Source of the DNA: a virus
Length of the DNA: 57,180 bases
IMG/VR virus record: IMGVR_UViG_3300034198_017991
Coordinates: 1-57,180 of that record
Strand: one strand, 5' to 3'
In this document: piece after piece, positions 57,015 to 57,180 of the stretch
Layout of the letters: the number at the start of each line of letters is the position of its first letter
How positions within the stretch are numbered: the first letter of the stretch is position 1
Made by a program: the position numbers and the translations under genes
Notes under the pieces: model-generated
Databases searched by the model: none
What the model saw: the letters and a program-made list of their open reading frames with translations, nothing else
Told to the model about the DNA's origin: nothing

Positions 57015-57180
57015 GGTGCAAATGTTGGTTTGGTGTTCTTGCGGAGATAGTCCGCTTGCGTCGCACGGGTGGCGGTATGGGTGGCTTTCTGGGCGGCCCA
57101 TGCGGCGGCCCGTGCGGCGTCCGATGCGTCCCGTGCGGCGTCCGATGCGGCCCGTGCTGCGGCCCGTGCGGCGTCCGATG
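57011..57180 (-). CDS. Partial Ala/Arg-rich repeat protein, runs off the right edge
   Basis: Read on the minus strand from the window edge in the frame TCG GAC GCC: the C-terminus begins SDAARAAARAASDAARDA and continues with more Ala/Arg/Asp/Ser repeats (WAAQKATHTATRATQADY), ending in KPTFAP and TGA at 57013-57011, overlapping the next ATG. Such Ala-rich repeats (AARAASDAARDA) are known in phage early proteins of unknown role. The start lies outside the window. The DNA repeats with a period near 21 bases. Confidence 0.7.
   Translation of the reverse strand, partial: SDAARAAARAASDAARDASDAARAAAWAAQKATHTATRATQADYLRKNTKPTFAP

Noticed and set aside
1-57180. CRISPR array
   Set aside because: No set of regularly spaced repeats; the TCTAACAG octamer is dispersed and far too short.
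1-57180. tRNA genes
   Set aside because: Apart from the tRNA-like part of tmRNA I found no cloverleaf with a T-arm, although a covariance search would be needed to exclude degenerate ones.
1-57180. Integrase, attachment sites or lysogeny module
   Set aside because: No recombinase motif was seen; the two small HTH proteins alone do not show lysogeny.

Overview
The window looks like most of the genome of a tailed double-stranded DNA bacteriophage. It encodes a large terminase, portal, scaffold-like protein, major capsid protein, two beta-helix tailspikes, endolysin, a T7-type GNAT virion protein, a 3180-residue internal virion protein and a complete replication set. I see no tail sheath, no classical tape-measure protein, no integrase and no lysogeny module, so a short-tailed (podovirus-like), probably lytic phage is the best reading. 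Base composition is GC-rich (roughly 55-60% by eye). The host cannot be named from this sequence. Most genes lack a Shine-Dalgarno sequence and many starts follow an A-rich leader, which hints at a host with SD-poor initiation.

Layout. 1-3605 (+): early region of small genes behind a promoter/operator at 646-674 that drives an XRE repressor-like gene. 3602-9596 (+): DUF3310-like protein, a zinc protein and a tail-fibre/tailspike cluster. 9689-11000 (+): small basic protein, terminator, DUF1353-like protein and CHAP endolysin. 11146-39070 (+): packaging and virion genes in order: possible TerS, TerL, portal, scaffold, capsid protein with a C-terminal Calx-beta domain, second tailspike, tail-tube/adaptor proteins, internal virion proteins, and the giant polyvalent protein (GNAT, two ADP-ribosyltransferase-like domains, zincin, C-terminal large polyvalent-type domain). 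39082-50663 (-): replication operon: family A DNA polymerase, sliding clamp, SF2 helicase carrying an intein, RecB/Cas4-like nuclease, MazG, VRR-NUC, a tmRNA gene, SSB-like protein, Sak4-like ATPase. 50793-53298 (+): a divergent cassette with an HTH protein and a primase-helicase. 53371-57180 (-): a tightly coupled string of small unknown genes, the last running off the right edge.

Most interesting points. (1) The helicase is interrupted by an intein whose central part overlaps, in another reading frame, a complete HNH endonuclease gene. (2) The phage carries its own ssrA (tmRNA) gene with a long tag ending in LALVA, next to an unexplained chain of hairpins. (3) The octamer TCTAACAG occurs at least 22 times in both orientations and in all coding frames, where about one copy is expected. 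(4) The giant injected-type protein has an LYQ/LFQ motif placed just before successive domains. Replication genes, recombination genes (Sak4, SSB, exonuclease) and nucleotide pool genes (MazG, DUF3310) would together support host takeover and genome replication; the virion genes build a particle that probably delivers the internal proteins into the cell.
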